DNA from: Actinoallomurus bryophytorum
Lineage (GTDB): Bacteria; Actinomycetota; Actinomycetes; Streptosporangiales; Streptosporangiaceae
Assembly (NCBI RefSeq): GCF_006716425.1
Contig: NZ_VFOZ01000001.1
Coordinates: 186,001-250,000 of the forward strand
DNA: 64,000 nucleotides
Direction of reading: 5' to 3'
Shown: positions 36,117 through 45,185 of the stretch, in pieces
Layout: each line of letters starts with the position of its first letter
Numbering within the stretch: the first letter of the stretch is position 1
Position numbers and translations under genes: made by a program
Notes under the pieces: model-generated
Database searches by the model: none
What the model was told of the DNA's origin: nothing
Seen by the model: the letters and a program-made list of their open reading frames with translations, nothing else

Positions 36117-36704
36117 GTGTTCCGACGCCGTACCGATACCACCACCGAAGAGCCCCCGCAGTCCCCCGAGGCCACCAAGCCCGCGGGCAAGGGCCGGCCC
36201 ACGCCCAAACGCCGCGACGCAGAGCGGCGAAACCGCCAGCCGATCACCGCACCGCGCACCCGCAAGGAGGCCTACCGCCAGGAGCGCGAGCGAAATGCCG
36301 GCAACCGAAAAAAGGGCCGCGCGGCCATGGCCCGCGGCGACGAGCGCTATCTGCTGAAGCGCGACAAAGGACCGGTACGGAAGCTCGCCCGCGATTTCGT
36401 CGACTCTCGGCGGACGTTCGGCGAGTTCTTCATGTACCTCACCATCCTCGTTCTCATCGCATCGACCCTGGGGCCGCTGAACGTACGCCTCTACCTCCAG
36501 CAGTTCGGCCTTCCGGTGCTGCTGGTCCTGATCATCGGCGAGTCGGTCTGGCTCTCGAACCGCGTGAAGAAGCTGGCGCGGGAGCGTTTCCCCGACGAGA
36601 GCACCCAGGGTGCCGGCATGTACGCGATCACCCGCTCGATGCAGATCCGCCGGCTCCGGATGCCCCAGCCGAAGCTCAAGCCGGGTCAGAAGACCGAAGT
36701 GTGA
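36117..36704 (+). CDS. DUF3043 membrane protein
   Basis: 195 residues: a highly basic cytosolic N-terminal half, two transmembrane helices (FMYLTILVLIASTLG and LPVLLVLIIGESVWLS) and a basic C-terminus. This is the actinobacterial DUF3043 family; function unknown. GTG 36117 lacks a ribosome site but TAGGCT stands six nt upstream, a leaderless signature. It is divergent from pspA. Confidence 0.88.
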   Translation: MFRRRTDTTTEEPPQSPEATKPAGKGRPTPKRRDAERRNRQPITAPRTRKEAYRQERERNAGNRKKGRAAMARGDERYLLKRDKGPVRKLARDFVDSRRTFGEFFMYLTILVLIASTLGPLNVRLYLQQFGLPVLLVLIIGESVWLSNRVKKLARERFPDESTQGAGMYAITRSMQIRRLRMPQPKLKPGQKTEV

Positions 36705-36724
36705 CCCGAAGCTAGGGTGCGGGC

Positions 36725-37726
36725 ATGGAGTTTCGTCGTCTTGGCCGCAGCGGCCTCAAGGTCAGTGAACTCGCCTACGGAAACTGGATCACCCACGGTT
36801 CACAGGTGGAGGAGGAGGCCGCCGCGGCATGCGTGCGCGCCGCCCTCGACGAGGGGATCACGACGTTCGACACCGCCGACGTGTACGCCGGCACCCGGGC
36901 GGAGGAGGTGCTCGGCCGCGCCCTGCAGGGAGAACGCAGGGAGTCGCTGGAGATCTTCACCAAGGTCTACTGGCCGACAGGCAGCGGCAAGAACGACAGC
37001 GGCCTGTCGCGCAAGCACATCTTCGAGTCGGTCCATGGCTCGCTGCGGCGGCTGCGGACCGACTACGTCGACGTGTACCAGGCGCACCGTTTCGACCACG
37101 AGACGCCGCTCGAGGAGACGCTGCGGGCCTTCGACGATCTCGTACGCCAGGGCAAGGTCCTCTATGTCGGCGTGTCGGAGTGGCGTGCCGAGGAGATCGC
37201 CCGCGCGGTGAAGATCGCTGACGAGATGGGGCTGGACCGGATCGTGTCCAACCAGCCGCAGTACAACATGCTGTGGCGCGTCATCGAGTCCGAGGTCGTG
37301 CCGCTGTCGCAGCAGGAGGGCATCGGCCAGGTCGTGTTCTCCCCGATCGCCCAGGGCGTGCTCACCGGCAAGTACCTGCCCGGTCAGGCGCCGCCGGCCG
37401 GCTCGCGCGCGACCGACGAGAAGAGCGGTGCGAACTTCATCTCGCGCCACATGCGGGAGGACCTCCTCACGCGGGTGCAGGACCTTCTCCCGGTCGCCGA
37501 CGAGGCGGGCCTGTCGATGGCCCAGCTCGCGGTCGCGTGGGTGCTGCAGAACCCCGGCGTCTCGTCCGCGATCATCGGCGCCACCCGGCCCGAGCAGGTG
37601 CGCGACAACGTACGCGCGGCGGGGGTACGGCTCGCCCCGGAGGTGCTGAAGCGCATCGACGACGTCCTCGAGCCGTTCATCGAGCGCGACCCGGCCAAGA
37701 CCACCAGCCCGGCCAAGCGGTCCTGA
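36725..37726 (+). CDS. Aldo/keto reductase (Kv-beta/YghZ-like)
   Basis: 333 residues forming a TIM barrel. The catalytic tetrad is visible: Asp in TFDTADVYAG, Tyr in the same segment, Lys in IFTKVYW and His in YQAHRFD. NADPH-binding blocks are SPIAQGVLTGKY and AIIGATRPEQV. It reduces aldehydes or ketones; substrate unknown. ATG 36725 is preceded by TAGGGT six nt upstream, so the mRNA may be leaderless although DUF3043 ends only 20 nt before. Confidence 0.92.
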   Translation: MEFRRLGRSGLKVSELAYGNWITHGSQVEEEAAAACVRAALDEGITTFDTADVYAGTRAEEVLGRALQGERRESLEIFTKVYWPTGSGKNDSGLSRKHIFESVHGSLRRLRTDYVDVYQAHRFDHETPLEETLRAFDDLVRQGKVLYVGVSEWRAEEIARAVKIADEMGLDRIVSNQPQYNMLWRVIESEVVPLSQQEGIGQVVFSPIAQGVLTGKYLPGQAPPAGSRATDEKSGANFISRHMREDLLTRVQDLLPVADEAGLSMAQLAVAWVLQNPGVSSAIIGATRPEQVRDNVRAAGVRLAPEVLKRIDDVLEPFIERDPAKTTSPAKRS

Positions 37727-37731
37727 CCCGG

Positions 37732-37788
37732 CCGCCGGCGTGACCGTGCGATCGGTCGCTCACCGCTCCGTGCGGGTCACGCCGGCGG
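37732..37788. terminator. Bidirectional hairpin between AKR and MASE1 genes
   Basis: Perfect 14-bp arms CCGCCGGCGTGACC (37732-37745) and GGTCACGCCGGCGG (37775-37788). The second arm overlaps the last codons of the convergent MASE1 gene. Confidence 0.72.
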
Positions 37789-38859
37789 TTCGCCGTCACG
37801 TGGGGTGTGCTGGGCGCGCACCAGGTCCAGGACCATGCCCTTGAGCGTTTTCTGCCCGCGTTCGAGATCGTCGGTCATCTTGCTGAGGTCGGCGGCCACG
37901 CGGTCGATCGTCAGCCTGGCGGAGTTACGCTCGCTGACCATCGTGGCGAGCAGGAGCGCGGTCAGCGCGACCGCGCTGTTGTAGGTCTGCAGGACGACAA
38001 GCCGGCCGAAGACGCCGTGGTGGGCGAACGGACCGTACCCCCGCGTCGCCGCGACGGCCGCCACCAGCGCGACGATCAGGACGCACGGCGCGGCTCCGGT
38101 GTGCTCGAACCGCAGCGCGGCCCAGATCAGCGGAGGGAAGACGAGGAACAGCAGTTCGTAGGGGATCGTGGTCACCACGGCCGCGATGAGGAGCGTGCTC
38201 CCGAGGAGTACGGCCAGTTCGAGCCAGCGGGCGGGGCGCAGGTCACGGGCGCGGGCGGTGCGCAGCACCAGCAAGAACGGGACGATCACAAGGACGCCCA
38301 TCGCGTCGCCGGTCCACCACACCGACCAGGTCTGCCAGTACTGCCCGGTCGGCACCGCACCCCCGAAGAACAGCGCCGTGCTGCCGACCGTCGCACTGAT
38401 CAGCATGCTGCCGAAGGCGGCCAGGAAGATCAGCGCCAAGGCGTCACGCAGCCGATTCAGCCCGAGGTGAAAGCCGGCCCGCCGGAGCAGGAGGTAGGCG
38501 CACACCGGGGCGGCCGTGTTGCCCAGCGCGATCATCGCGACGACGGGTACCGAGGGCCCGAGGGGCAGGTTGACGGCGAACGCGGCGAGCGTGATGCCCG
38601 GACCGGTCCAGCCTCCGAACAGCAGAAGGGACACGACCGCGACGCCGATCGGCAGCCACAGCGGAGCGATGTGGCCGTGCACGGCGGCGAGCCGGAGTCC
38701 GAGTTCGGCGGCTCCGTAGTAGGCGGCGGCGGTGATGAGGACGCGCAGGCCCACCGAGACCGCGCGTCGGCTCCTGCTCTGGCTCACCGGTCCGGCGGGC
38801 CCATCTTCTCCAGGCCGGTCCCAGTCCCCCTGGCACCACCGCGGAAGCGGTGTGGCCAC
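37777..38859 (-). CDS. MASE1-domain integral membrane sensor without output domain
   Basis: 360 residues with about eight to nine transmembrane helices forming a MASE1 domain: YYGAAELGLRLAAVHGHIAPLWLPIGVAV at the start and YWQTWSVWWTGDAMGVLVIVPF in the middle. A short coiled coil (about residues 305-345) follows. MASE1 usually sits before kinase, GGDEF or EAL domains; none is present here, so signalling, if any, must go through a partner. The start is GTG 38859. Confidence 0.85.
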   Translation of the reverse strand: MATPLPRWCQGDWDRPGEDGPAGPVSQSRSRRAVSVGLRVLITAAAYYGAAELGLRLAAVHGHIAPLWLPIGVAVVSLLLFGGWTGPGITLAAFAVNLPLGPSVPVVAMIALGNTAAPVCAYLLLRRAGFHLGLNRLRDALALIFLAAFGSMLISATVGSTALFFGGAVPTGQYWQTWSVWWTGDAMGVLVIVPFLLVLRTARARDLRPARWLELAVLLGSTLLIAAVVTTIPYELLFLVFPPLIWAALRFEHTGAAPCVLIVALVAAVAATRGYGPFAHHGVFGRLVVLQTYNSAVALTALLLATMVSERNSARLTIDRVAADLSKMTDDLERGQKTLKGMVLDLVRAQHTPRDGEPPA

Positions 38860-39412
38860 AAAGTCAGAGTACGCCCTGGACAGGACCCGGATTCGCCATC
38901 GCCGAACCGTGTCCCGGCCGACGACGGCGAAAGCCGCCGGCGAGGTGGTGACGGGCGAGCCTCAGACGATCAGCGACACGTCACTGGAGGCCGCCCGAAC
39001 CGCGACGCGGTCCCGGACAGGCGACCGGTGGCCCGCCACGACGCGTACCGCCACGACCGCCGGCCGGGCCGACGGTGGCGGCAGCCGCCGAGGTGGTGAT
39101 GGGCGGCCCGAGACGATCAGCCCCACGTCACTGAGGGCGACCGAACCGCGACGTGGCCCGCCACGACGCGTACCGCCACGACCGCCGACCGGGCCGACGA
39201 CGGCGAAAACCGCCGGCGAGGTGGTGACCGGCGAGCCTCAGACGATCAGGGACGCGTCGCCTGGCGCCGACCGGACCGCCGGATAGGAGCCCGCCGCGAT
39301 GCGTACCCCGACGACCGCAGGCTGGCGCCCCACTCGGGCAGATGGCACCCGCGGGCGGGCCACCCCCTCGGGCAGGGGGTGGGGCCCGTCCCGCGCGCCG
39401 GTGGCGGGCGCC
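38860..39412. other. Repeat-rich intergenic region
   Basis: This 553-bp gap has no supportable gene. It contains the three-copy repeat at 38917-39251. The open frame that crosses it begins inside the MASE1 gene and has no ribosome site. Confidence 0.6.
38917..39251. repeat. Three imperfect direct repeats of about 125-150 bp
   Basis: Each copy starts with GCCGACG(A/G)(C/T)GGCG, continues through a GAGGTGGTGA block and reaches AGACGATCAG; starts are near 38918, 39068 and 39193. Copies also share CGACGCGTACCGCCACGACC. Unequal spacing (about 150 then 125 bp) reflects internal deletions. Confidence 0.75.
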
Positions 39413-39625
39413 TCACCCCTCGGGCGGGTGCAGGCTCATCGGGCCGTACACCTTGCGGCCGTCCTCGAGCAGGCTGACCTGGTCGACGCCGGCCTCGACC
39501 AGGCTCCGCCAGTTCTCCCCCACCCACGACTCGGCGTCCGCCTGTGTGGTCCACGTCTCGTCTCCGAGGTCGGGGGCCTCGGTCACCGATCCGTCGGCCT
39601 TCTCGTAGCGCCAGCTCCAGGGCAT
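39413..39625 (-). CDS. Small conserved actinobacterial protein, function unknown
   Basis: 70 residues from ATG 39625 with AGGAG seven nt upstream: MPWSWRYEKADGSVTEAP, then QADAESWVGENWRSL and a YGPMSLHP ending. Similar small acidic proteins are widespread in actinomycetes, from memory, with no assigned role. It follows the DsbA-like gene by 32 nt on the same strand. Confidence 0.78.
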   Translation of the reverse strand: MPWSWRYEKADGSVTEAPDLGDETWTTQADAESWVGENWRSLVEAGVDQVSLLEDGRKVYGPMSLHPPEG

Positions 39626-39657
39626 TGGTCTCCTCTGTGTCCGCAGTAGCCGCGGCC

Positions 39658-40680
39658 TCACCCGGCCGCGATGATCGCGTTGCGCAATCCTTCGGCCGTC
39701 AGCGTCTCACTCGAGGGCAGCGCCACGCCGCCCACGTTCACCGTCGGCGTGCCGAACACGCCACCCGAGATCGCCGTCTGGCTCGTCTGTCTCACCTCTG
39801 CCGCGTACCGCTGGCTCCGCACGCACGACCCGAACCCCGAGTCGTCGATTCCCGCGCTCCGGCCGTAGGACACCAGGTCGGTGGTGCTGAAGCCGACCGA
39901 CCCCTCCGGCGGCTGGTGGAGGAAGAGCTGGTCCTGGAAGGCCAGCCACCGCGCCCCGTCGGTGATGCAGTGCGCCGCGGCCGACGCGCGTACCGAGTTC
40001 CCCGACAGCGGCTCACTGGTGAAGATCACGATCGGGTGGTAGACGATCTTCGCCCGCCCCTCCCCGGCGAGGTTCTTGAGCGTCACGTCGTTGACCCGGT
40101 GGAACTCCTTGCAGATCGGGCACTGGAAGTCCTCGTAGACGTCGACGAGCGGGACGGTGACCCCGGGCTTCGCCATGGTCACGGTCCCGACCGAGGACAC
40201 CTCGGCCGTGACGCCGCTGGGCAGGGGGGCCGGCTTGCCGAGCGACTTGTCGCGCGAGACGAGCACGGCGGTGACCGCGACGCAGACCGCCAGGACGAGG
40301 AACCCGGCGACCAGGCCGATTACCAGCCCCCGGCGCCTGCGGGTGGGGACGGGCTGCCCGTACGGCTGCCCGTACGGAGGCTGCCCATAAGGCGGCTGTC
40401 CGTACTGCGGCGGGTACGGCTGCTGCCCGTACGGGGGTGCACCGGGCGGCGGCGCCCCGTACGGCGAGGGACCGTACCCGGGAGGCGGCCCCTGAGGGGG
40501 CGGTCCCTGCGGGGGTCCGTACTGGGGAGGAGGTCCGTACGGGGACGGCGCCGGAGACGCGGGGTGTGGCGGCTGCCACTCCTCGGTCGCGGGGCCTTGC
40601 TCTGGCCGGGGGGCGCCGGGCGGCGGATCATCCGGGGGCTCCGGGCCTTCGGGCGGCGGGCCGCCGGGGGATTGGCTCAC
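39658..40680 (-). CDS. Membrane-anchored DsbA/thioredoxin-fold protein with proline-rich head
   Basis: 340 residues. Residues 1-112 are Pro/Gly/Gln/Tyr repeats (PPYGQ units) exposed to the cytosol, one transmembrane helix spans about 118-142, and a DsbA-like domain follows with CPIC at 187-190 and the cis-proline loop GVFGTPTV. A third and fourth Cys (HCITD, GSCVRS) may form a structural bond. It likely oxidises or isomerises disulfides outside the membrane. It diverges from the cobalamin-riboswitch operon. Confidence 0.9.
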   Translation of the reverse strand: MSQSPGGPPPEGPEPPDDPPPGAPRPEQGPATEEWQPPHPASPAPSPYGPPPQYGPPQGPPPQGPPPGYGPSPYGAPPPGAPPYGQQPYPPQYGQPPYGQPPYGQPYGQPVPTRRRRGLVIGLVAGFLVLAVCVAVTAVLVSRDKSLGKPAPLPSGVTAEVSSVGTVTMAKPGVTVPLVDVYEDFQCPICKEFHRVNDVTLKNLAGEGRAKIVYHPIVIFTSEPLSGNSVRASAAAHCITDGARWLAFQDQLFLHQPPEGSVGFSTTDLVSYGRSAGIDDSGFGSCVRSQRYAAEVRQTSQTAISGGVFGTPTVNVGGVALPSSETLTAEGLRNAIIAAG

Positions 40681-40721
40681 GATGCGTCAGATTACCGGTC
40701 TGAGCCGTTTTGACGAGGTCT

Positions 40722-40882
40722 CAGCGTCCGTGGTCAACTCATCGGCAGCAGCACACGCGCCGACGTGGGGAAAGCCGGTTCGAATCCGGCGCTGACCCGC
40801 AACCGTGGACCGGCGGGCATCCGCCCGCAGGCGAGCCGGGATGCCCGCGCCGGCGCTGGGGCGTATCCGACGGATACTCCCC
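40722..40882 (+). promoter_or_regulatory. Cobalamin riboswitch
   Basis: Core B12-box elements are present in order: GGGGAAAGCCGGTTCGAATCC, then GGCGCTGACCCGCAACCGT, then a hairpin and GAGCCGGGATGCCCGC. A GGGG-C-GTATCC-GAC-GGATAC-T-CCCC hairpin (40858-40882) follows and may be the expression platform. Adenosylcobalamin binding would repress the downstream cobalt-transporter operon. Confidence 0.92.
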
Positions 40883-40983
40883 GTGTGGCTCTGAAATCCG
40901 TCGTGGTCTGCGGGTGGAGTCCGGGCGCGTGCTCGCGGTGCGCCCGTTCCGCCGGGACCTCGCAGAGCACCAGAAAGGCGCCC

Positions 40984-41604
40984 ATGCTCAAGCGATCCGG
41001 CGTTGTGTCGGCCCTTGTCGTCGGGGCGACTCTCGCTTTCGCCGCCCCGGCGACGGCGGATGCCACCGCGTTCTGGGGTTACTGGCAGGCGAGCGGCTCG
41101 GACTGGGCCTTCGCCAAGACCGGCCCGGCCTCCGCGCATCCCAAGGAGGGCGCCGTCGAAGGCTGGCGGTTCGCCCGGTCGAGCGGCGACACCGGCACAC
41201 CTCCGCGCGCCGAGCCCGCCTTCGCGAAGATCTGCGGGTCCACCGCCGCGCGGGCAGGCGACAAGCGGGTCGCGGTCGTCATCGACTACGGCGAACCGGC
41301 CGACGCGCCCGCCGGCGCCACGCCGCCCGCCGCCAAGACGTCCTGCGCGGTCGTGCCGCAGAGTGCCACGGGCTCGGACGTCCTCGCCAAGGTGGCCACG
41401 CCGAAGGCGGACAAGTCAGGCCTGATCTGCGCCATCGACGCGTTCGGGCCCTGTGCCCCGGCCGCTCCGGCGGCCACCCCCTCGTCCCCCGCGGCGAAGA
41501 AGAAGGACGCCGGCTCGACCGCGCTTACGGTCGGCATCGGCGTGGTCCTCGTGCTCGCCGCCGGCGGCAGCATGGTGGCCCTGCGGCGCCGCACCGGCCA
41601 GTGA
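40984..41604 (+). CDS. SCO2322-family secreted/anchored protein of cobalt ECF operon
   Basis: 206 residues: a signal peptide (LVVGATLAFAAPATADA), an extracytoplasmic domain (FWGYWQASGSDWAFAKTGPA, paired cysteines KICGST, TSCAVV, LICAID) and a C-terminal transmembrane anchor followed by RRRTGQ. From memory it matches the Streptomyces SCO2322-type protein always found with this ECF transporter. It may capture cobalt or a corrinoid; no binding site is proven. Start ATG with AAAGG upstream, first gene under the riboswitch. Confidence 0.82.
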   Translation: MLKRSGVVSALVVGATLAFAAPATADATAFWGYWQASGSDWAFAKTGPASAHPKEGAVEGWRFARSSGDTGTPPRAEPAFAKICGSTAARAGDKRVAVVIDYGEPADAPAGATPPAAKTSCAVVPQSATGSDVLAKVATPKADKSGLICAIDAFGPCAPAAPAATPSSPAAKKKDAGSTALTVGIGVVLVLAAGGSMVALRRRTGQ

Positions 41605-41629
41605 GGGCGCCCGCCCGGCGGGGGCGCGG

Positions 41630-42670
41630 GTGAGTGCCGGACGGCACCTGCACCCGGGCGCCTGGTGGCTGTGGGCACTCGGTCTCGCCACAGCGGCCAC
41701 CCGTACCGCCAGCCCGCTGCTCCTGCTGATGGTCGTGGCCGCCACCGGCCTGGTCGTGGCCGTGCGGCGCTCCGGTGAGGCATGGGCGGGCTCCTACGCG
41801 GTGTTCCTGCGCCTGGGCCTGGTGGTGGTCGTCATCCGCGTCGTCTTCTGGGTGGTGTTCGCCGCGCAGGCCACCGGGCCCGCGCTGTTCACGCTTCCGT
41901 CGGTGACGCTGCCGTCGTGGCTGGCGGGCACCCGGATCGGCGGCCCGGTGACCGCCCACGGCCTGCTCTCCGGCCTCTACGACGGACTGCGCCTGGCCGC
42001 CGTACTCGTCTGCCTGGGCGCCGCCAACGCCCTGGCCAGCCCCAGCCGGCTGCTGAAGGCGGTGCCCGGCGCGCTGTACGAGATGGGGGTCGCGGTCGTG
42101 GTGGCGATGACGTTCGCGCCGCAGGCGGTGACACACGTACGGCGCGTACGGGCGGCGCACCGGCTGCGCGGCCGTCCGGACCGCGGGCTGCGGGCCGTGC
42201 GCGGGCTCGTCATGCCGGTCATCGAGGGCGCGCTGGAGCGGTCGGTCGAGCTCGCGGCGGCGATGGACTCACGCGGCTACGGCCGGACCTCTCCGGTCCC
42301 GCCCGCGCTGCGCCGCGCCACGGCCGCGCTGACGCTCGCCGGGCTGCTCGCCGTGTGCGCCGGGCTCTACGGCCTGCTGGGCGGCGGCTCGCCGGCCGTC
42401 CTCGGCGCCCCGCCGCTCGTCCTCGGGCTGGCCGCGGCGATCGCGGGTCTGTGGCTCGGCGGCCGCCGCTCGCCGCGTACGCGCTACCGCCCGGACCCGT
42501 GGAGATGGCCGGAGTGGCTCGTCTCGGCGTGCGGTCTGGCGGCGGCGGTCGCGAGCGGGACGCACGGGTACGGAACCGGCCCGCCGCCGCTGACGGCCGC
42601 CGCGCTGCTGCTCGCCCTCGTCGTGGCGCTCCTGCCGCTGCGACGCGTGCCCGGCGGGGACAGGACGTGA
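41630..42670 (+). CDS. ECF transporter T component (CbiQ-like)
   Basis: 346 residues with five to seven transmembrane helices. The coupling motifs contacting the ATPases are ERSVELAAAMDSRGYG (an Ala-x-x-x-Arg-Gly type box). It scaffolds the S component and the two ATPase domains. GTG 41630 lies in a GGGGGCGCGG context, 25 nt after the previous gene. Its stop overlaps the next start as GTGA. Confidence 0.88.
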   Translation: MSAGRHLHPGAWWLWALGLATAATRTASPLLLLMVVAATGLVVAVRRSGEAWAGSYAVFLRLGLVVVVIRVVFWVVFAAQATGPALFTLPSVTLPSWLAGTRIGGPVTAHGLLSGLYDGLRLAAVLVCLGAANALASPSRLLKAVPGALYEMGVAVVVAMTFAPQAVTHVRRVRAAHRLRGRPDRGLRAVRGLVMPVIEGALERSVELAAAMDSRGYGRTSPVPPALRRATAALTLAGLLAVCAGLYGLLGGGSPAVLGAPPLVLGLAAAIAGLWLGGRRSPRTRYRPDPWRWPEWLVSACGLAAAVASGTHGYGTGPPPLTAAALLLALVVALLPLRRVPGGDRT

Positions 42671-44337
42671 TCCGGTTCGAGCGGGTCGGCTTCCGCTACG
42701 CCGAGGAGGCGCCGCCGGTGCTCGCCGAGGTCGACCTGGAGATCGACGAGGGTGAGCTCTGCCTCGTCGTGGGCCGTACCGGGACCGGCAAGTCGACGCT
42801 GCTGCGCGCGGTCAACGGGCTGGTCCCCCACTTCACCGGCGGAATCCTGGCCGGCCGCCTCACCGTGGCCGGCCGTGACACCCGTGACCATCCGCCGCGC
42901 GACCTCGCGGACGTCGTCGGGTACGTGGGCCAGGATCCCCGCGCCGGCTTCGTCACCGACCGGGTCGAGGAGGAACTCGCCTACGGGATGGAGTCGCTCG
43001 GCCTGGCTCCCGCGGTGATGCGGCGCCGCGTCGAGGAGACCCTGGACCTGCTGGGCCTGGAGGGCGTCCGCGACCGGCCGCTCGCCACGCTCTCCGGCGG
43101 GCAGGCGCAGCGAGTGGCGATCGGGTCGGTGCTGACCGCGCATCCGCGGGTGCTCGTGCTGGACGAGCCCACCTCCGCGCTCGACCCGGTCGGCGCCGAG
43201 GACGTGCTGGCCATCCTCCAGCGGCTCGTGCACGATCTCGGGCTGACCGTCGTCCTGGCCGAGCATCGCCTCGAACGCGTCGTCCACCTCGCCGACAGCG
43301 TCGTCCTGCTCCCCGGCGACGGCGGCCCGGTCGCGTACGGCCCGGCCGCGATGATCATGGCCGAGTCCCCGGTGGCGCCGCCGGTGGTCCGGCTCGGGCG
43401 TGCCGCGGGCTGGTCGCCGTTGCCGCTTTCGGTACGTGACGCCCGTCGCGCCGCCGCTCCGATGCGCGACCGCGCCGCCGTCCCTCCGGCCGGGCCGGGT
43501 GAGAGCCGAAAGGACGAGCCGCCCGCGGAGCGCGGGGGAAACGGCCGGGATCGCCGGACACACCCTCCGGCCGGGCCCGCCGTCGCCCGCCTGCGGCGGC
43601 TCGAGGTCCGGTACGGGACGGTGCCGGCGCTTCGGGGCGTCGACCTCGCCGTCACGCGAGGCGAGGTCGTCGCCCTCATGGGCCGCAACGGCGCGGGCAA
43701 GTCCTCCCTGCTCGCCGCCCTGGTGGGGCTGGTGCGGCCGGCCGGAGGCCACGTCGACGTGCTCGGCGCGGCGCCGCACGAACTGCGCGCCCGCGAGATC
43801 GTCCGCCGCGCGGGCCTGGTGCCGCAGGACCCCGCCGACCTGCTTTACGCCGACACGGTCGGGGCGGAGTGCCGCGCCGCGGACCGCGACCTGGCCGCAC
43901 CGCAGGGGACCTGCCGGGCCCTGTTCGAACGCCTCGCGCCGGACGTCGCGGACGGCACGCACCCACGCGACCTGTCCGAGGGCGGCCGGCTGTCCCTGGC
44001 CCTGTCCGTCATCCTGGCCGGACGGCCTCCCCTGGTCCTGCTCGACGAGCCCACCCGAGGCCTCGATTACACGGCCAAGACACGGCTGGTGGAGATCCTC
44101 GGCGAGCTGGCCACAGGCGGCCACGCCATCGTGCTCGCCACCCACGACGTCGAGCTGGCCGCCGAGGTCGCCACCCGCGCGGTGGTGATCGCCGAGGGCG
44201 AGGTAGTCGCGGACGGCCCGGCCGATGAGGTCCTGGTCTCCTCCCCCGCGTTCGCGCCCCAGATGAGCAAGGTGTTCGCGCCGCTGCCGCTGCTGACCGT
44301 CGCCCAGGCCACCGCCGCCCTGCGGGGTCCGGCGTGA
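42667..44337 (+). CDS. ECF transporter double ATPase (two fused CbiO/EcfA domains)
   Basis: 556 residues with two ABC ATPase domains. First: Walker A GRTGTGKST, Q-loop GYVGQDP, signature LSGGQAQR, Walker B VLVLDEPTSALD. Second: Walker A GRNGAGKSS, Q-loop GLVPQDP, Walker B LVLLDEPTRGLD, His switch ATHDVE. The second signature is LSEGGRLSL rather than LSGGQ, so one composite ATP site may be weak. A disordered basic linker joins the halves. It powers cobalt or cobalamin-precursor import with the T and S components and is coupled to both neighbours by GTGA overlaps. Confidence 0.93.
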   Translation: MIRFERVGFRYAEEAPPVLAEVDLEIDEGELCLVVGRTGTGKSTLLRAVNGLVPHFTGGILAGRLTVAGRDTRDHPPRDLADVVGYVGQDPRAGFVTDRVEEELAYGMESLGLAPAVMRRRVEETLDLLGLEGVRDRPLATLSGGQAQRVAIGSVLTAHPRVLVLDEPTSALDPVGAEDVLAILQRLVHDLGLTVVLAEHRLERVVHLADSVVLLPGDGGPVAYGPAAMIMAESPVAPPVVRLGRAAGWSPLPLSVRDARRAAAPMRDRAAVPPAGPGESRKDEPPAERGGNGRDRRTHPPAGPAVARLRRLEVRYGTVPALRGVDLAVTRGEVVALMGRNGAGKSSLLAALVGLVRPAGGHVDVLGAAPHELRAREIVRRAGLVPQDPADLLYADTVGAECRAADRDLAAPQGTCRALFERLAPDVADGTHPRDLSEGGRLSLALSVILAGRPPLVLLDEPTRGLDYTAKTRLVEILGELATGGHAIVLATHDVELAAEVATRAVVIAEGEVVADGPADEVLVSSPAFAPQMSKVFAPLPLLTVAQATAALRGPA

Positions 44338-45152
44338 CCGGGCCGCGCCCGCTCCGCGGGTCCGTCTCGGCGGTGCGGCTGCGCCCGCGCTCGGCGATCG
44401 CCGTCGGGCTGGTGTCGGCGGCCGGCCTCGTGGCGTTCGGCTGGCCCCTCGTCGTGGCGCCGTCGGCGGGGCTCACCCAGTCCGGGCCGGCGTCGTGGCT
44501 GTTCGTGGCTCTGCTCCCGCTCCTGCTGCTCGTGGCGCTCGCGGAGATCTCCGAGGGCGGCGTGGACGCCAAGGCGGTGGCCCTTCTCGGTGTGCTCGGC
44601 GCGATCGGGGCGGCACTGCGTCCTCTCGGCACCGGCGTGGCCGGGTTCGAGCCGATGTTCTTCGTCCTGGTGCACGGCGGGCGGGTGCTCGGCCGGGGCT
44701 TCGGGTACCTGCTCGGATCGGTGACGATGTTCGCGAGCGCGCTGCTCACGGCGGGCATGGGCCCGTGGCTGCCCTTCCAGATGCTCGGCGCCGCGTGGGT
44801 GGGGTTCTTCGCCGGATGCCTGCCGCGGCTCGGCGGCCGGGGCGAGATCGTGATGCTCTCCGGCTATGGCGCGGCGGCCGCGTTCATCTATGGTTCGTTG
44901 CAGGATCTGGCGCTATGGCCATTCGCGACGGGAGTATCAACGTCGATCGCTTATGAACCAGGTGCATCGGTGACCGCGAACCTCGGCCGGTTCGTGGCGT
45001 TCGACCTTGCCACGTCGCTGGGTTTCGACGTGCCTCGCGCGGTCACGACGGCGGTGCTGGTGGCGGTCACCGGCCGGCCGGTGCTGCTGGCGCTGCGGCG
45101 CGCCGCCCGCCGGGCCGCCTTCGAGGCCCCCGTAGATTTCCGGCGTCCATGA
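44334..45152 (+). CDS. ECF transporter S component
   Basis: 272 residues with about six transmembrane helices; GSVTMFASALLTAGMGPWLPFQMLGAAWVGFFAGCLP is the S-component core that docks on the T component. The cobalamin riboswitch upstream and cobU/cobS downstream suggest it binds cobalt chelates or a corrinoid, which is inference. It starts at a GTG overlapping the ATPase stop. Confidence 0.85.
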   Translation: MTGPRPLRGSVSAVRLRPRSAIAVGLVSAAGLVAFGWPLVVAPSAGLTQSGPASWLFVALLPLLLLVALAEISEGGVDAKAVALLGVLGAIGAALRPLGTGVAGFEPMFFVLVHGGRVLGRGFGYLLGSVTMFASALLTAGMGPWLPFQMLGAAWVGFFAGCLPRLGGRGEIVMLSGYGAAAAFIYGSLQDLALWPFATGVSTSIAYEPGASVTANLGRFVAFDLATSLGFDVPRAVTTAVLVAVTGRPVLLALRRAARRAAFEAPVDFRRP

Positions 45153-45185
45153 CGGTGGACGGGTCGTGCCGAAGGTGAGCCGATC

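Noticed and set aside
38732-39286. Plus-strand repeat protein gene
   Set aside because: It begins inside the MASE1 gene in the opposite direction, lacks a ribosome site, and repeat spacing is irregular.
40765-40983. Longer N-terminus for the SCO2322-type protein
   Set aside because: It would translate through the cobalamin riboswitch; ATG 40984 has a ribosome site and starts a good signal peptide.
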